Below, piece after piece: positions 1 through 13,800 of a DNA stretch of 64,000 bases (within the stretch, counting starts at the first letter, position 1; each line of letters begins with the position of its first letter). A program made the translations under genes and the position numbers. The notes under the pieces are model-generated. The model saw only the letters and a program-made list of their open reading frames with translations. It had not been told where the DNA came from and did no database searches. The DNA is from Hypericum androsaemum (taxonomy: Eukaryota > Streptophyta > Magnoliopsida > Malpighiales > Hypericaceae), in assembly GCA_963995505.1 (NCBI GenBank), contig OZ023190.1, positions 18,780,092-18,844,091 of the forward strand, in the 5' to 3' direction.

Positions 1-2060
1 ATCAAACTTGGTCCGAACATATCCACTTGGTTAGAGTTTGCAGTAGCAGACTCTGCCAAGCAAAGAGGTAAAGAAGAGAGACCACAAATCACTTAGCTGA
101 CTGGAAAGTTGGGAAAGCAAAAGACCAATGGGACCAAAAAAAAAAGAACATAATGCTTAGAAAGTTCTATATTAAACACCCACTATTTCATAACCAATTA
201 AAAGTGATTGAATGTCCACTCAAAGTACATCCTCCTAAAACTCCAGCCAAGGAATGTGGATCATAAATACCAGGAACATGTTTGTGTTTAACTCTTAGAA
301 CAGGTGAGTTTGGTCGAGAAGATTCAATTCTTCTGCACTGAGTGATCTAGATAAAGCTTACATGGTACTAGGCCACACTATAGTTCAGACCTCAGTCCAA
401 ACTGTCTTCAAAACAGAGATTTAGTTCAGACAAATAATCTCTTTGCACACAGCAACTGAATTAACTCATTGTCGTTTACAAAAGGTAAGCTTCGATGCTT
501 TCTTATACTTACTGGTCGAAGTTCCCCGGGGATCAAAATCGTCATCAAACTCATCATCCATGTTACTAGGGGCACTGACACGTTGAAAAGTGCCAGAATT
601 AGAGGGTAACTTGGCATCACCCTGTTTCTTACTGCAAACAATAAGATAGGAGAACAAATCAAAACAAATTTCAGAGGCACGCGTTGCCGGAATTTCAGAA
701 CAAATCATAACTCTTATGGAGATACAGACAGCTATGTAAAGCACCTTCCAACACGTATTGAACTCTTCTTCTTCTCTTGATCATCATATGTACCACTTCG
801 ACGAGACTTCACATAGGCATCCTTTTCTCCATAGGGATCCCTGTCCTTGTGAGTATCTCTAAAGCTACTACTATCTCTAATGTTACTTATACCTCCATAC
901 CGGTCACTGCTGCTGCCAGACGATACTGAAGATGACTTGTAAGTTAGCCCAGTAGAAGAAAGGCCAACGTACCTAGAGAAGGGCAATAAGAAGACATTTC
1001 AGCCAACTAATAAATGCAAGTAGCAATAAATCATATTTATAAATAAATCTTACTTTTCACGGTTTGCAGAAGCTTTGTTTCTGGTCTCTTGTATCTTGTC
1101 CCTATCATTGACAAGTGCCACTATATTTTCGGCCTTCTTCCTGACATTCAGTCCCACATCTTTTCCACTTGGCTCAACATACTCAAAACTCGTGAGAGTC
1201 TGCAAAACCGCAGCAGCATAAGAAGATGTGTCAGTAAAAAAATAGACAACACCATTGGTATCAATTGATTAATTGGGGAAGCACAAGAAGATGGGACTCA
1301 CAGAGATCAGGAAAGTATGTTCAACGATTTCATCCACAGCACGCTCTGATCCATGACCCACCAAATACTCCAAGACAGCTAATGCCTGCAATAAAAATCA
1401 TTTCGGCACAGTAAAAGAAAACTGCTCTGAGCGATTGGTATTCTCGAAATTTTATCACTACTCCAGCTCAAAGCACCCAACATTCAGGATTACCTTATAA
1501 ACAAGACGCCAATCCTTGCCGGTCTCGCTTAATCTCGTCCATAGCACATTCATAATCATCTGGCATTCAGTACTAGAAGATGTTGCCACAAAGAGTCACC
1601 GCCGAGCACTTAAAAAAAAAAGGACGACAACTAATAGACATAGGCAAAACCACATACAATTTCTTTGTAGCCTGCGCAATCTCAGCCAACGCGGAGCCAT
1701 GAGGACCCCAAGGCTCATCATCGGTCGCGTCCAACACCTTCACAGATTAGCAACACAAGGATCACTAATCACAATTAAGCCCCTCCAGATCTGCATTGAT
1801 TGAAATACGGAGTCGTTTCGCTAAATCTAATCCCCAAAATTACTGAGAGCTGACTTCCTTCGTTCGGTCGAATTACCTTTTGCTCTATTTCGGGGACCTT
1901 CAAGACCTTGAGATTCACCTCCCGCTTTCTGGTTTACGAATTAAGACATAATGCTGCGGATTATTAGCAAATTAAATACAAAGGGATTCGGAGAATCGTA
2001 AGAGGCCGAGGGAGCTTACATTTCGCGGACGGTCTGGTCGAAAACCTTCATGAAGTCCAT
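1..2060 (-). CDS. EPSIN1: Clathrin interactor EPSIN1-like protein, ENTH domain (3' part outside window)
   Basis: Endocytic/TGN clathrin adaptor. The ENTH domain binds phosphoinositides and the disordered tail recruits clathrin and cargo partners. Exons on the minus strand are 2020-2060, 1877-1928, 1658-1737, 1494-1572, 1302-1385, 1054-1199, 745-972, 513-631 and 1-52, with phases that agree at every junction. The start reads [20 protein letters not shown], followed by [19 protein letters not shown] and [11 protein letters not shown], all hallmark ENTH sequence. [14 protein letters not shown] and the acidic [15 protein letters not shown] follow, as in Arabidopsis EPSIN1. The first 52 bases encode [11 protein letters not shown], the start of the tail; the rest lies beyond the left edge. 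About 293 residues are visible. It is divergent from the glycine-rich gene at 4831, and EPSIN1 and such a gene are also adjacent in Arabidopsis. Family assignment is firm; paralogue choice is inferred from similarity and neighbourhood. Confidence 0.93.
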
Positions 2061-3352
2061 TGGGTGGGGGGTTAGGGAGTGATAATATGGAAAGCGGAGA
2101 GATTAAAATGGATGCGATGGGATTTTAGATCTCAGGGGAGAATTAGATTTAGGGGGAAGGAGGAGGAGAGCCAGATAGCTTTACTTTCTTTTTCTGTTTT
2201 TGTTGTTAATATTTTTGTCCTTTTCTTTCTGTCCGTTTGTTGTACTTGTATGTAATATTTGGTATTTGATGTCATATTTAGTATTTAGAGTCCCTTTAAT
2301 TATTGTGAATTTCTTAATATAATCTCCCTGTTCGTTGGCGAGACTTCAACAAAATTTGCTAAAATTTCCTTAAAAATTTTCAACACATGTTATGGCTTGT
2401 GCTTAATTGTGTGTGTGTGTTTTTTTTTTGATCGCCTTAAACTTGATCTGAAATTCGTATGGATCTTGATGCTTTTTATGTTATTGCAGGTGGATAAACT
2501 TGTCTCGGTTGGACTCGTTCGATCCTGTCTCTCATTTGCGTGCATCTCGTCTCGTATGAATGCTCGATTTCACGAGGTTGTGTTGCTGTAACCTTGTTTG
2601 TTAGCCATTATTTGTCTTGGCAGTTATTCACTTTGGTCGTTGGCTCTCGTAGCTATTTGTGCGCCCATCACTCCCACCCGCGCCACTCTGTTGTATTAGG
2701 ATTGGTCTTCGGATATCTCTTAGGTGTTCTTATCCTATTTCATATTCGTATATTGCAACTAAAGCCATTTAGGTTGCTAAGGAGTATTATTCATTTCATT
2801 GTTTTTTTGGTAGGTAAATTTACTTCGTTAATATCAAAAGATAATATTTACACTTCACAACCATTAAGAATAAAAACAAAACCAAAGTTCGGTGCAAATC
2901 TCAGCATTAACGGCCAAGATTCACAAACAAAAACACCGAAACTGGCCGGAGATAAAATAGCCAGAGAAAACCAAATAACAAGAATTCCAATATCAAATTC
3001 AGCTCGCGCCTCTCTCTCCCTTGCCCTCCAAAACCATCGTATTCATTTCATTGTTAATCGTAAATGCTGTCTATAAGCAGTGTCATTCGTCATTGAACGA
3101 CCACTCAGTCATCTATCTTTCTTGTCACACGTTGATTGATCACCCATCATCCTTTTGCCACTTTGGGCCTGAAATTCGGACCACCCCTTTGTGCACTATA
3201 CATGAACTTAACAAATTGGGCCGATCTATTATCCATAGATTTGTAGCTAGCCCAAAAGTCAAATTCTTCTATTCAGCCCTACATTTTGGCTGCGAATTAT
3301 TTGACCTTACATCTGTACGTCTTCCAGACGACATATGTTGTTTAGATTGGCA
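2061..3352. other. Spacer: epsin 5' leader and promoter side, no gene seen
   Basis: The first ~100 bases upstream of the epsin ATG are purine-rich and probably leader. A short GT run lies near 2409-2421. Open frames at 2397-3395 lack recognisable motifs and have no ATG-initiated conserved protein, so I see only AT-rich spacer up to the MULE target site at 3353. Confidence 0.5.
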
Positions 3353-3361
3353 TTATTTTAA

Positions 3362-4029
3362 GGAAAAAGTCTATTTTAGTTCCACGTGGACTTAACTAGA
3401 GGTATAAAGGTCACCGGTGGCGTTTTGAAGAGCCTGCAAAACCGAAAAAATTGTTTGGTGTTGGAGACAAAGAAATCAATTAAATTGCTCGCGAAGATGG
3501 GTTTTGGGCTTGGTATTGGAGAGGAATAAACTTATTAAATTGCTTGCCTAATCCAAAATTGTGTGTGAAATCCAAAATAAAAACAAGAAAGAAACCAATT
3601 AAATCAGAAGATCGAAACTTTAAAAAGATAAACAAAGCAAAGATGGAGATGTTTAGGCATGGATTGGAAGGAAGGGGGAGGAAACCACCACATGCACCGA
3701 AGAAGATGAGTCTTGAAGAACTTGTCGTCGCAACAAGGTCCGGAGAGAGGAGGGAAAAGAGAGGGAGAGTATAGAGTAGAGAGGAGAAGGTGGAGAGATG
3801 TCACGTCATCAGATTTTGATGATTTGGCTGGTCTAGTTGGCCGGGTAGGGTTTGGGCAGATTCGGGCAAGTTCGGGCAGATCCGGGCAGATCCGGGCAAG
3901 TTCGGGCTACTGCCCGTGGACCTAAGTGATGTTAATTGGCTTCGATTTAATTCGATTGATAAATTTTTTACCACTGGATACTAAAATAATTTTTTGCAAT
4001 ACTATAAAGTACTAAAATGGACTTTTTCC
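3362..4029. mobile_element. Non-autonomous MULE (family A), 668 bp, perfect 9-bp TSD
   Basis: The termini are inverted repeats: GGAAAAAGTCTATTTTAG on the left and its near-complement CTAAAATGGACTTTTTCC on the right. The perfect 9-bp direct duplication TTATTTTAA at 3353-3361 and 4030-4038 is diagnostic of Mutator-like insertion. The right arm carries repeated GGGCAGATCCGGGCA-type words near 3855-3915 and shares its layout with the element at 30688-31525. The interior has no transposase. The 76-aa open frame at 3544-3774 is low-complexity and not supported as a gene. Confidence 0.85.
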
Positions 4030-4038
4030 TTATTTTAA

Positions 4039-4830
4039 TTGCCTATTAATATGCTATTCCCGGAATCCAAATGAACTTTTATAGAAATATGAACTATTAG
4101 TATTCGTATTGATGTTTGATTCTAATCTAAATTAAATTCGCTAACAAAAAATCAGATACAGATAAAAACAACCACCGACTTACTACTCTAGACCTAACAA
4201 TCACCTAAAGTTCCCTAAAAAAAACAATTGCCTAAAGCGATTCCCCAAAAGGACGAGCGAAAATTAAATTCCACTCAGCTACTGCTCTGCCCTCCATTGT
4301 ACACGTGGCGTGCCTTTTCAACTTTAGGAGTAAAAGTTCGAGTGGGAGGGAGAAAAATAAAATAAAATAAAAATGCGCCAGCGACCTGTGATAAAGATAA
4401 ATAACAGTCCACATCACCGAGATTCGAGGCAGTGGCTTGAACGCCCTGCTGCCGCGCGTGGGAGTCAGCAAGACGACGCTTCAATCGTCGGGGACGCTGA
4501 ACTCCACGCAACCCCTAGCGATCGCCCAAATCCTATGCCACCAATAAGAGACGGACACGAAGCTGAGCTCACGTAGGCCTGACCGTATTTACCCACACTC
4601 ACTCCCAACAAAATTAATTAAAAAGAATCCCACTTTCCTTCCCTCTCCCCCTAAGAAAACCAGAAGCACTAACAAAGAAAAAGGGAAAGGAAGAAATTTC
4701 TCTAGGGTTTTTTCTTCGCCCCTAATTTCTCATTTAATTGATTTAATGTTGATTCCCTTTGTTGACAATCCGAAATTTTCAATTTCCACCAGTCCCGACC
4801 TTGCATTCTGATGACTTTCGCGACGAGGGA
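4039..4830 (+). promoter_or_regulatory. Upstream region and leader of the glycine-rich membrane protein gene
   Basis: Contains no gene. A GC-richer stretch with CGxG words lies near 4430-4530. A pyrimidine- and purine-rich leader (about 4600-4740) precedes the first in-frame ATG at 4831. A CTAGGGTTTT word near 4702 resembles a telo-box in a typical plant 5' leader position. Exact transcription start is not visible. Confidence 0.45.
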
Positions 4831-7800
4831 ATGGACCGATTTCGCTCACCGAGTACTCCTTTCCATTCTGCCATCCTCCTCGCCCTTTCGCTAACCCTAA
4901 CCCTAATCAGCCTCCCGGACGCTGTTGTTTTTTCCTCGGCGGAGGGAGACGGTTCCGATTTGGTTGATTCCGACAGTCTCCTCCTCTTCCACCAGGACTA
5001 CTCCCCGCCGGCGCCACCTCCGCCGCCGCCGCCCCACCCGCCCTCTGTATCATGCACCGACGACCTTGGCGGAATCGGCTCCCTCGACACCACCTGCCAG
5101 ATTCTCTCCGACCTGAACCTCACCGGCGACGTGTACATACAGGGGAAGGGGAACTTCTACATCCACCCCGGCGTGAGCTTCTGGTGCCCCTCCAGAGGCT
5201 GCTCGATCGCCGTCAACGTGTCCGGCAACTTCACCCTGTCGGCGAACGCCTCGGTACGGGCCAGCGCGTTCGAGCTTACTGCATTCAACGCGAGCTTCCT
5301 TGAAGGCTCGGCGGTCAACACCTCTGCGCTTGCGGGGGACCCACCGCCGCAGACCAGCGGGACGCCGCAGGGACTAGAGGGCGCGGGCGGGGGCCATGGC
5401 GGGAGGGGTGCGTGCTGCGTGGTGGACGACCGCAAGCTCCCCGAGGATGTCTGGGGCGGGGACGCGTACTCGTGGTCGTCTCTTCAGACGCCGAGTAGCT
5501 TCGGGAGCCGGGGAGGGAGCACGAGCAGAGAGGTGGACTACGGTGGGGCCGGAGGCGGGAGGGTGAAGTTGGTAATTGATCAGTATGTTGTGGTTGATGG
5601 GGCCGTACTGGCTGATGGTGGCGATGGGGGCATCAAAGGTGGTGGTGGCTCCGGTGGGAGTATTCACATTCAGGCCAATAAAATGTAATTTTTATTTGTG
5701 TTGGTTTTGTCGTGTTCTTTTAGTTGGTTTATTAATTTAATCGGCCGTTTTCTTTGGTTTTTGTTCTTTAATCTATGTCTTCTGTGAAGAACAGGACTGG
5801 AAGTGGAAGAATAAGTGCATGCGGAGGTGATGGATTTGGAGGTGGCGGGGGAGGGAGAGTATCGGTTGATATTTTTAGTAGGCACGACGATCCTCGGATT
5901 TTTGTACACGGTAAAGTTTGTTCTTTTTCTGTTGGAACTGGTGGGTGGGGGTTATTTCAACTGGATAAACCTTGTTAATAGGTCTCTTTTAGTTCATTTA
6001 GTCTGGTGTCAGTGGCTATTCTGGGTGTTTCACATTTTAGTTTACTGTGCTCAACTACTCATCAAGATCTGCATGCATGAGCTACTCCTCTAAGGTCGAG
6101 TCATTTTCTGCTTTGTAATATTGCTACTCGATGAAGAATGACGGGTAATGGAAAGGTAGACGAACCTGTGTGTTTCCTTATTTTGTGGACGTGTAGGCCT
6201 GGATTCTGCTTCTAATAGTTGAAGATTCTTCTGTTCTGCTTTTTTTTATATTACTCTCGGCTTCCTTATTTGCTCGACTCATTTGCAAATCAGAATTGGT
6301 TGCTTGGTTTTCCCTGCTTTGCAACTGTCAGCTAATGTTTTTATTTAATGGGCTCTCAGGGGGGAGAATTTGAGAAGGGGCTGAATTAATATCATTTTCG
6401 TTCTTTATTGGTTCACTGTTTTTGGTTGTTCTAGGAGGACATAGTCGTGGTTGTCCAAGAAATGCTGGTGGCGCTGGGACTTTGTATGACGCTGTTCCCC
6501 GGAGCCTTATTGTCAGCAATCACAATAAGACCACTGATACAGATACACTTCTTTTAGAGTTTCCTAATCAGCCTCTCTGGACTAATGTTTATGTTCGCAA
6601 TGGTGCGCGTGCTACTGTTCCCTTGCTTTGGAGTCGCGTCCAGGTTAGTTAACATTTTTTTGGGCAAGAATGATAGCTAACATTTTGATGATGCTATTCC
6701 ACGTGTGTGTCAAAACTGAACCTGCTTATGTGCATGCAGGTTCAAGGACAAATTAGTTTATTGTGTGGCGGAGTACTGAGGTTTGGGCTGGCTCATTATG
6801 CGTCATCCGAGTTCGAGTTATTAGCGGAAGAACTTTTAATGAGTGACTCTGTAATTAAGGTGAGATGTATCTCCGTGCTCTGCCATTTTTGGTTGATTAA
6901 TGGTAAAAGGGGGGAGTTTCCTGGTTGCTGACTGGGTCAAGTAGCAAGCATCATCCACACCTGTCTAAACCTAATGATTTGAGGGGGGCTTTATAATCAT
7001 TGTTTCTACAACCTCTTGACGCCCTATTATGGAAATTATCAAAAGTCTAGATCGCGATCCATGCCGCTTCCCAAGAAGAGAACTATAATCATAGAGGTTG
7101 ATGGTGGGGTTGTGCTCTAAACACATGAATTTTGTTGGCTCTTACCTGCCCTTCTAGCTGCAACGGTTGGTAATGTTATAAATAGATTCTTTCCTTATTT
7201 ATAAAATGAGCAGAGTCCCCTTGCTTTTTTCCTCGGATCATGAGTTCTTTCCTGGAAGATGGTGTTGACATTAGGTAGTATGACACCTATCTATTCAATT
7301 ACTAAAACTAAATTGTCACTATTGCATCTATTCAATTACTAAAACTAAATTGTCACTATTGCAGGTGTATGGGGCTCTACGCATGACTGTGAAAATGTTC
7401 TTGATGTGGAACTCTCTAATGTCTATTGAAGGTGGCGAGGATGCCACTGTGACAACTTCATTAATTGAGGCTAGTAATTTAGTTGTTCTCAAGGTACCGC
7501 CTTTGGATTTCCTTGTGAGATTTTCTAGCTGGTCTCTTTGCATGAACTGCTGTGATGCAACATTTTTCGTTTAAACAGGAGTCTTCCGTCATTCGCTCCA
7601 ATGCAAATCTTGGAGTTCGCGGACAAGGTTTTCTGAATTTGTCAGGACCTGGTAATGTGATTGAAGCACAGCATCTGGTGCTCTCACTATTCTATAATAT
7701 TAAAGTAAGCAGCCTTTTTTATTTGATACGAGCTGTTTGGTTTGTGGCTCACTGTCTTTTCCTATTGATATTGCAGTTGGCTTAGTTAATAATTTGAATG

Positions 7801-10800
7801 ATGACTTTTTTTCTGCCAACTGTAGTTAACCATGGTTATTTGCCTTATGTTTTGAAGTCATTCTCGTTGCTGTCTCTTTATATGCTTTTGACTTAAAAGG
7901 CTTGCAAGTATTTTAATTGAACTGTACTTCCACAAATACTTGATGCAATGCAGTCCAGTGTCATGTTTCTCATGCTTGCTTTCTTTCTTATGTGACGATT
8001 GGCTACATGTCTTCTTATGTTGCCAAGATGCTGTTTGCTTTAACAAATGGAATCTGTTAACTATGCATGTCTAAACAGATTAGTTCTGATGTCAGGTGAC
8101 TTGAGTTTTTTGAACTATCAGTTCCTGGTGGTTGTGCATGGGGGTGCAGTCTCTGGGTTACCCCAGTTATATTATCACCGTAATGCATAGTATTTCCTAT
8201 TACCACTCTCCTTTCTGTAGAATGCATCTGGCTATCCCTAAATATTTTCCATTTCGGATAACTGTTTACAACCCTTTTGCAAAAACCCCCAACTGATCAA
8301 ATATTGAGTGATCGCACGCTTCTAATAGCTGTACTTTAGCTGCTTTATACAAGTCCCATTGTTTCCCTCCTCCTGGATACTGGATACATGTCATCATTTA
8401 GCATCTACCTGTTATTGAAATTAGGGAAGAATTGGTTTGAAAAAACCTTTTGATGCCGAAGCAAATGGTTTTTTATTGTTTGTGCTGCATGTATACAATT
8501 GCTTTCCTCTAGCTGCTTAGTTCTGTCATTCCCTTTCAGGTTGCCTCCGGTTCAATGTTGCGTGGTCCTTTGGAGAATGCTACGAATGTTGCTGTGTAAG
8601 ATCATAGGCAGATCTTCTCTCTCTTCTTTCTTTAATCTTCAGAATATCTAAATTGTGATTTTTTAACTTGTAGTACACCAAGGCTCCATTGCGAGCGTGA
8701 TAATTGCCCTATGGAATTACTTCATCCTCCAGAAGATTGCAATGTGAATTCCTCACTGTCATTTACTCTTCAGGTGATCGTTAGTTGAAGAATTGCTATT
8801 AGAAGCTTGAATCATTTTATTCAGCTAACTCAAAATTGTTTCATTTAATCCAGATATGTCGGGTAGAGGACATCTGTGTTGAAGGACTGATTGAAGGTTC
8901 TGTTGTGCATTTTCACCGGACAAGGAAGATTTTTGTCCCACCTTTAGGGATGATAAGTGCAACCGGGATGGGTATTTTTCTTCTTCCATCCCCCATTATG
9001 CTGTTTAGACACATTGACTAAATTTTTTCTTCTACAGGCTGCACTGGGGGTGTTGGCAGAGGTGATGTCCTAAGCAGTGGAATTAGCAGTGGTGGTGGTC
9101 ATGGTGGGAAAGGTGGACTGGGATGTTACAGTGGTAGTTGTGTTGAAGGTGGTATTTCATATGGAGATGAGAAGCTGCCGTGTGAACTTGGTAGCGGAAG
9201 TGGGGGTGAAAATGAAGCTGATTCGTCTTCGGGCGGTGGTATCATAGGTAAGGCTATTAATTAGGTCCGTTATGAACATAATTTTTGGTAGGATATTATG
9301 TGCTAATTTGAAACTCCGAGATGTGTTATTAATGTTTGTAATATTCTTTGGTGAAGTGAAAATGGTGATAGCTAATATCTTCTTGTTTCAATGTCTTCAA
9401 CCTGTCCAGTGATGGGTTCTCCAGACCATCCCTTGTCAAGTTTAGCAGTCGAAGGCTCTGTTATAGCTGATGGAGAGGGCTTTGAACATTCTGTTAGACA
9501 TAAAAGATTTTCAGCCAGATGGGACTCGAGTAGGGGCCTTGGTGGTGGTTCAGGAGGAACCATCCTTTTATTTCTGCGTACTCTTGATCTTGCTGAATCT
9601 GCTGTTCTTTCAAGTGCTGGGGGACAGGGTAGTCCAAAAGGTGGTGGGGGAGGTGGTGGTGGAAGGATTCATTTCCACTGGTCTGACATTCCTACTGGAG
9701 ATGTATATCAGCCTATTGCTAGAGTGGAAGGAAACATACACACAGGGTTAGTTTCTCACTATATGTATATGCTTATTGCAATCGTTCTTTTATTGACAGT
9801 TACAAAGTATCTTTAACATTTGGCTTATCCTGTGAATATAGCCAATTGGGTTCACTTGGAACTTTTCTCGAGAGAACTTGTTCTGGTTCCCTCGGAATCT
9901 GGTGGAACCAGACCATGATAGAATATAACTGATATTTGAGCCAGATGATCAGCAGCAATACAAAAAAATATCGTCTTGTGCTTTTGAATTTAAATGGTGA
10001 AAAATATCAGCTTGTGCTAGCAATATTGACAGCAAGATCATATTCTATTTGCGCTTGCGGTTCTTATTCTTTCTCATTTATATGCAGTGGAGGGTCTAGC
10101 AGACATGAAGGAGGCCCTGGAGAGAATGGAACTGTTACTGGGAAATCTTGTCCAAAGGGCCTTTGTGGAACATTCTGCGAGGTAGTATTTTATTGAAGTT
10201 GTGGGAACTCCCATGCGATTTATCTTTTTGGCCTGGGAATTTTCTTAACAGCCTGTGATAAATTTTATTAGATTTCTTGGTGCAGAGTATCCACCTGATG
10301 TCTTAAATCAGTTTTTATAAAATCTTTCTCCTCTCCAGTCCATGCTCTAATACACCTGTGAAGTCCTTTGAACTGGGCATTGGAAAACAATAGGTAGTAG
10401 GTGTAATTTCATGGATACTTGGAATATATACTGGAGCTAGGTAGATGGGAAGTCAATTGTCTAGTAGTCTTTGTCCACGGACTGGGTGTATTTTGCTGTC
10501 TATGATAGCAGATACCATTTTCATAGGGTTAATGTGGGGTACAAGCACCTAAATAGTTTCTTAGTTCTGGTTGTTGCTTTCACGAGTGCCATGTATGGAA
10601 GCTATCATCTGCTGTTTACAATTTTGTCACATACCCTTGTAAACATATGCTGTACTGCTTCAGGAATGTCCAGTTGGCACTTACAAGAATGTCACAGGGT
10701 CAGATCATGCACTTTGCCGTCCTTGCCCCGTCTACGACCTTCCACGTCGTGCAGTTTATATAACTGTCCGAGGTAGTGGTTGTTTAAAAGTTCATTTTAT

Positions 10801-13800
10801 TACATTGTAATTACGGCTGGTCCTCAAAAGCTTGCCAGTTGGCAAATGCAGTAATTGACATTCAAGGTCTGTTTAATTGCTGTGCCTTTTAGACTTTTAA
10901 GTTTACTAAATGTTCTCTCCCAGAAGATAAAAAGGGTTCACGTGCATTATATCCTGCTAGTAGTATCTATGAATGAGAAGTATTGAAGGATCAGGTCATG
11001 CTGTTGCCTAGGTTATGCCGGAGATCAGTGAAATTGCTTATGTTCTTCTGAGTAGAATTTTCTGATGGAGAGGCATTTTGGGAGAGATGATATTATATGC
11101 CCCGTCCGATATAAATTATTGTCTTTTTGCATCATTTGCAAATGTTCCTGTTTTTCTCTCAGACTAACAACCATTTCCGTGTTACAGGTGGTATTACTGA
11201 AACACCATGTCCCTACAAATGTGTTTCGGACAGATTTCACATGCCTCGCTGTTATACAGCACTTGAAGAGGTGATTTACACTTTTGGTGGACCATGGCTA
11301 TTCTGTCTTCTTCTCATGGGTCTCCTCATCCTATCGGCACTGGTTCTTAGTGTTGCCCGGATGAAGTTTGTTGGGGTGGATGAATTACCGGGCCCAGCTC
11401 CAACTCAACATGGCTCTCAAATCGACCACTCATTTCCCTTTTTGGAATCATTAAATGAGGTGCACTCAAGCTTTTAGGTTATATATACAATCATAATCTT
11501 GTTTCTGATGCCAAACATCCTTCTTGTTTTTCGGAAAGACATGAATCTTCTCGACTCTTTATACTCTCTAAAAGTTGCGTGCCCTTTTCAGGTTTTGGAA
11601 ACAAATAGAGCTGAGTCATCTCAAAGTCATGTCCACAGGATGTATTTTATGGGTCCTAACACATTTAGTGAACCATGGCATCTTCCACATGCTCCTCCTG
11701 ATCAGATAAAAGAGATTGTGTAAGTGAAATTCTCGTATGTAACATTTTTTGATGAGTGTCTGGTAGGGAATTAAGTTTTATCACGCCATTCAATGTCGCC
11801 TCTCTCTCTTTTGAATGGTGGGATTTCACATTGGATTTAGGTCCCAGCAATTTTCAGTTCGTTTTATTTGTGTTTGATGTGGCAGGTATGAGGGTGCATT
11901 CAATAGATTTGTGGATGAGATAAATGCTCTAGCAGCATATCAGTGGTGGGAAGGGGCTATCTACAGCATTCTCTGTGTTCTTGCTTATCCTCTTGCATGG
12001 TCATGGCAGGAATGGCGCCGCAGAGTCAAACTGCAAAGGCTGCGTGAGTTTGTCCGGTCAGAGTATGACCATTCTTGCTTGCGCTCCTGCCGTTCAAGAG
12101 CTTTATATGAAGGACTCAAGGTTTATAGCATGCTTGCTCAGAAGCCTTTTTTCAGTCTTATTTTCGTTTGGAAATTATCAAAGACATTTGTGTTTAGGAA
12201 ATTATGCTCTGTTATTATCTTTTAACGAGATTTTGCTGCTCCTTTTAGCTCCACCAAGTCTTAATTAGCAAGACGGGTAGTATCGGAAATGTTCCTTTTT
12301 CTTTAAAATTTCTCTTTAGGGAGTTGCAAATTGTTGATTGAGGTATATTTTTTTCTTCCTGACACAGGGAGAGGGATTTCTTATCCTACAAACTCTTTTG
12401 ATGGTTTTTTTTCTCTTTCCTTTCTACTCGTTTAGATGAGGTCATCATGTTCAAGTTTATTATATATTTTTTTTCTGGTTGAAGATTACTTTTATGTCTC
12501 TCTAGAGCTCTTTTGAGTTTTCTATATAGATGTGGAAGTTTAATTTGCTTGCTTCCCATTCTTTCCCTAGTTAAGTTCTGGACTTGCTGAGCTGGAAAGT
12601 ACTGTTTTACTTCACTGCCATGTTTTGGTATTGCTGCCGTTGGTTCCGCTATTGCTGATTATGAAATTGCAGGAGTTTAAGAAGAATCTATAGAGTGCTG
12701 AAGTTTTTGTACAATTTTCATTTTACTTAACCCATGAGCTCACTTTGGCAAGCAAGCTGTTAGGCTAACATATTAGTTCTTTATTGTAGGTTGCTGCAAC
12801 TTCTGACTTAATGTTAGCATATCTGGATTTCTTCCTTGGTGGCGATGAAAAGAGGCCAGATCTTCCTCCTCGTATTCATCAAAGAATCCCAATCGCTATA
12901 ATTTTTGGCGGGGATGGAAGTTACATGTCTCCTTTCTCTGTTCAAAATGATAATATCCTCACTAGCCTTATGAGTCAGGTATTTTATTACGAGGAACTCA
13001 AGCATTTTCCACCTCAATTTTGATCGTGGGAGCATTGGTTTGAATTAATTATGCTTAATGGATATTACTCCTGAGGATTCAATGAATTTCTTTCTTCTAC
13101 CTCGCAGTTGGTCCCTCCCACTACATGGTATAGAATGGTGTCGGGATTGAATGCACAATTACGTTTGGTTCGCCGTGGACAGTTAAGAGTTACTTGTAGA
13201 CATGTGCTTGGGTGGATTGCAACTCATGCCAATCCCGCTTTGAGAATTCATGGTGTCCGTGTTGATCTTGCTTGGTTTCAAGCTACTGCCTGTGGTTATT
13301 GCCAGTATGGACTTTTGGTTTATGCTGCCGAAGGAGAAAATGAAGATTTTTCCATTGAACACATTGGTGATGCAAGGAGAATTCAACGGCAGCGGTAATG
13401 ATCTCTTGGTGCTTCTTTTGATCAAAATACTGCGCTCTGAACAAGCTTTTTTCTCATATGGTTTCATGAACGTGCAATTTGCTGATATTATCACATTATC
13501 CACGAGTTCCTTGAATAATCATTTGTTCTCGATGGTCATGCATGCAGAAAATTGTTATAGAGCACGGTAGGAAAAACCAAACTGTCTGCTAGTTTTGTTC
13601 TGAGGGTTGGCTAAAAAATAGTAACTTACGAATGTCTAAACTTTTGGGAAATTGATCGCTTTTCATTTGTTGATGATGCTTCTGTCTGAGCCTTGTTTCT
13701 TTTGACCTTTTGATTAATAGGGTCAAGAACATGCCCAGAGAAAACTCTTTTGACCGTCTAGGAGAGAGATTGCTTTCTGGCCAAGCACACAGGAGCGATG

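Noticed and set aside
2397..3395. Plus-strand frames of 64-178 aa
   Set aside because: No family motif and no consistent exon structure; they end at the MULE boundary and look like chance openings.
5052..5667. Several 80-97 aa frames over exon 1 of the glycine-rich gene
   Set aside because: Other-frame shadows of a GC-rich exon; the main frame has the signal peptide and continues through 22 phased exons.
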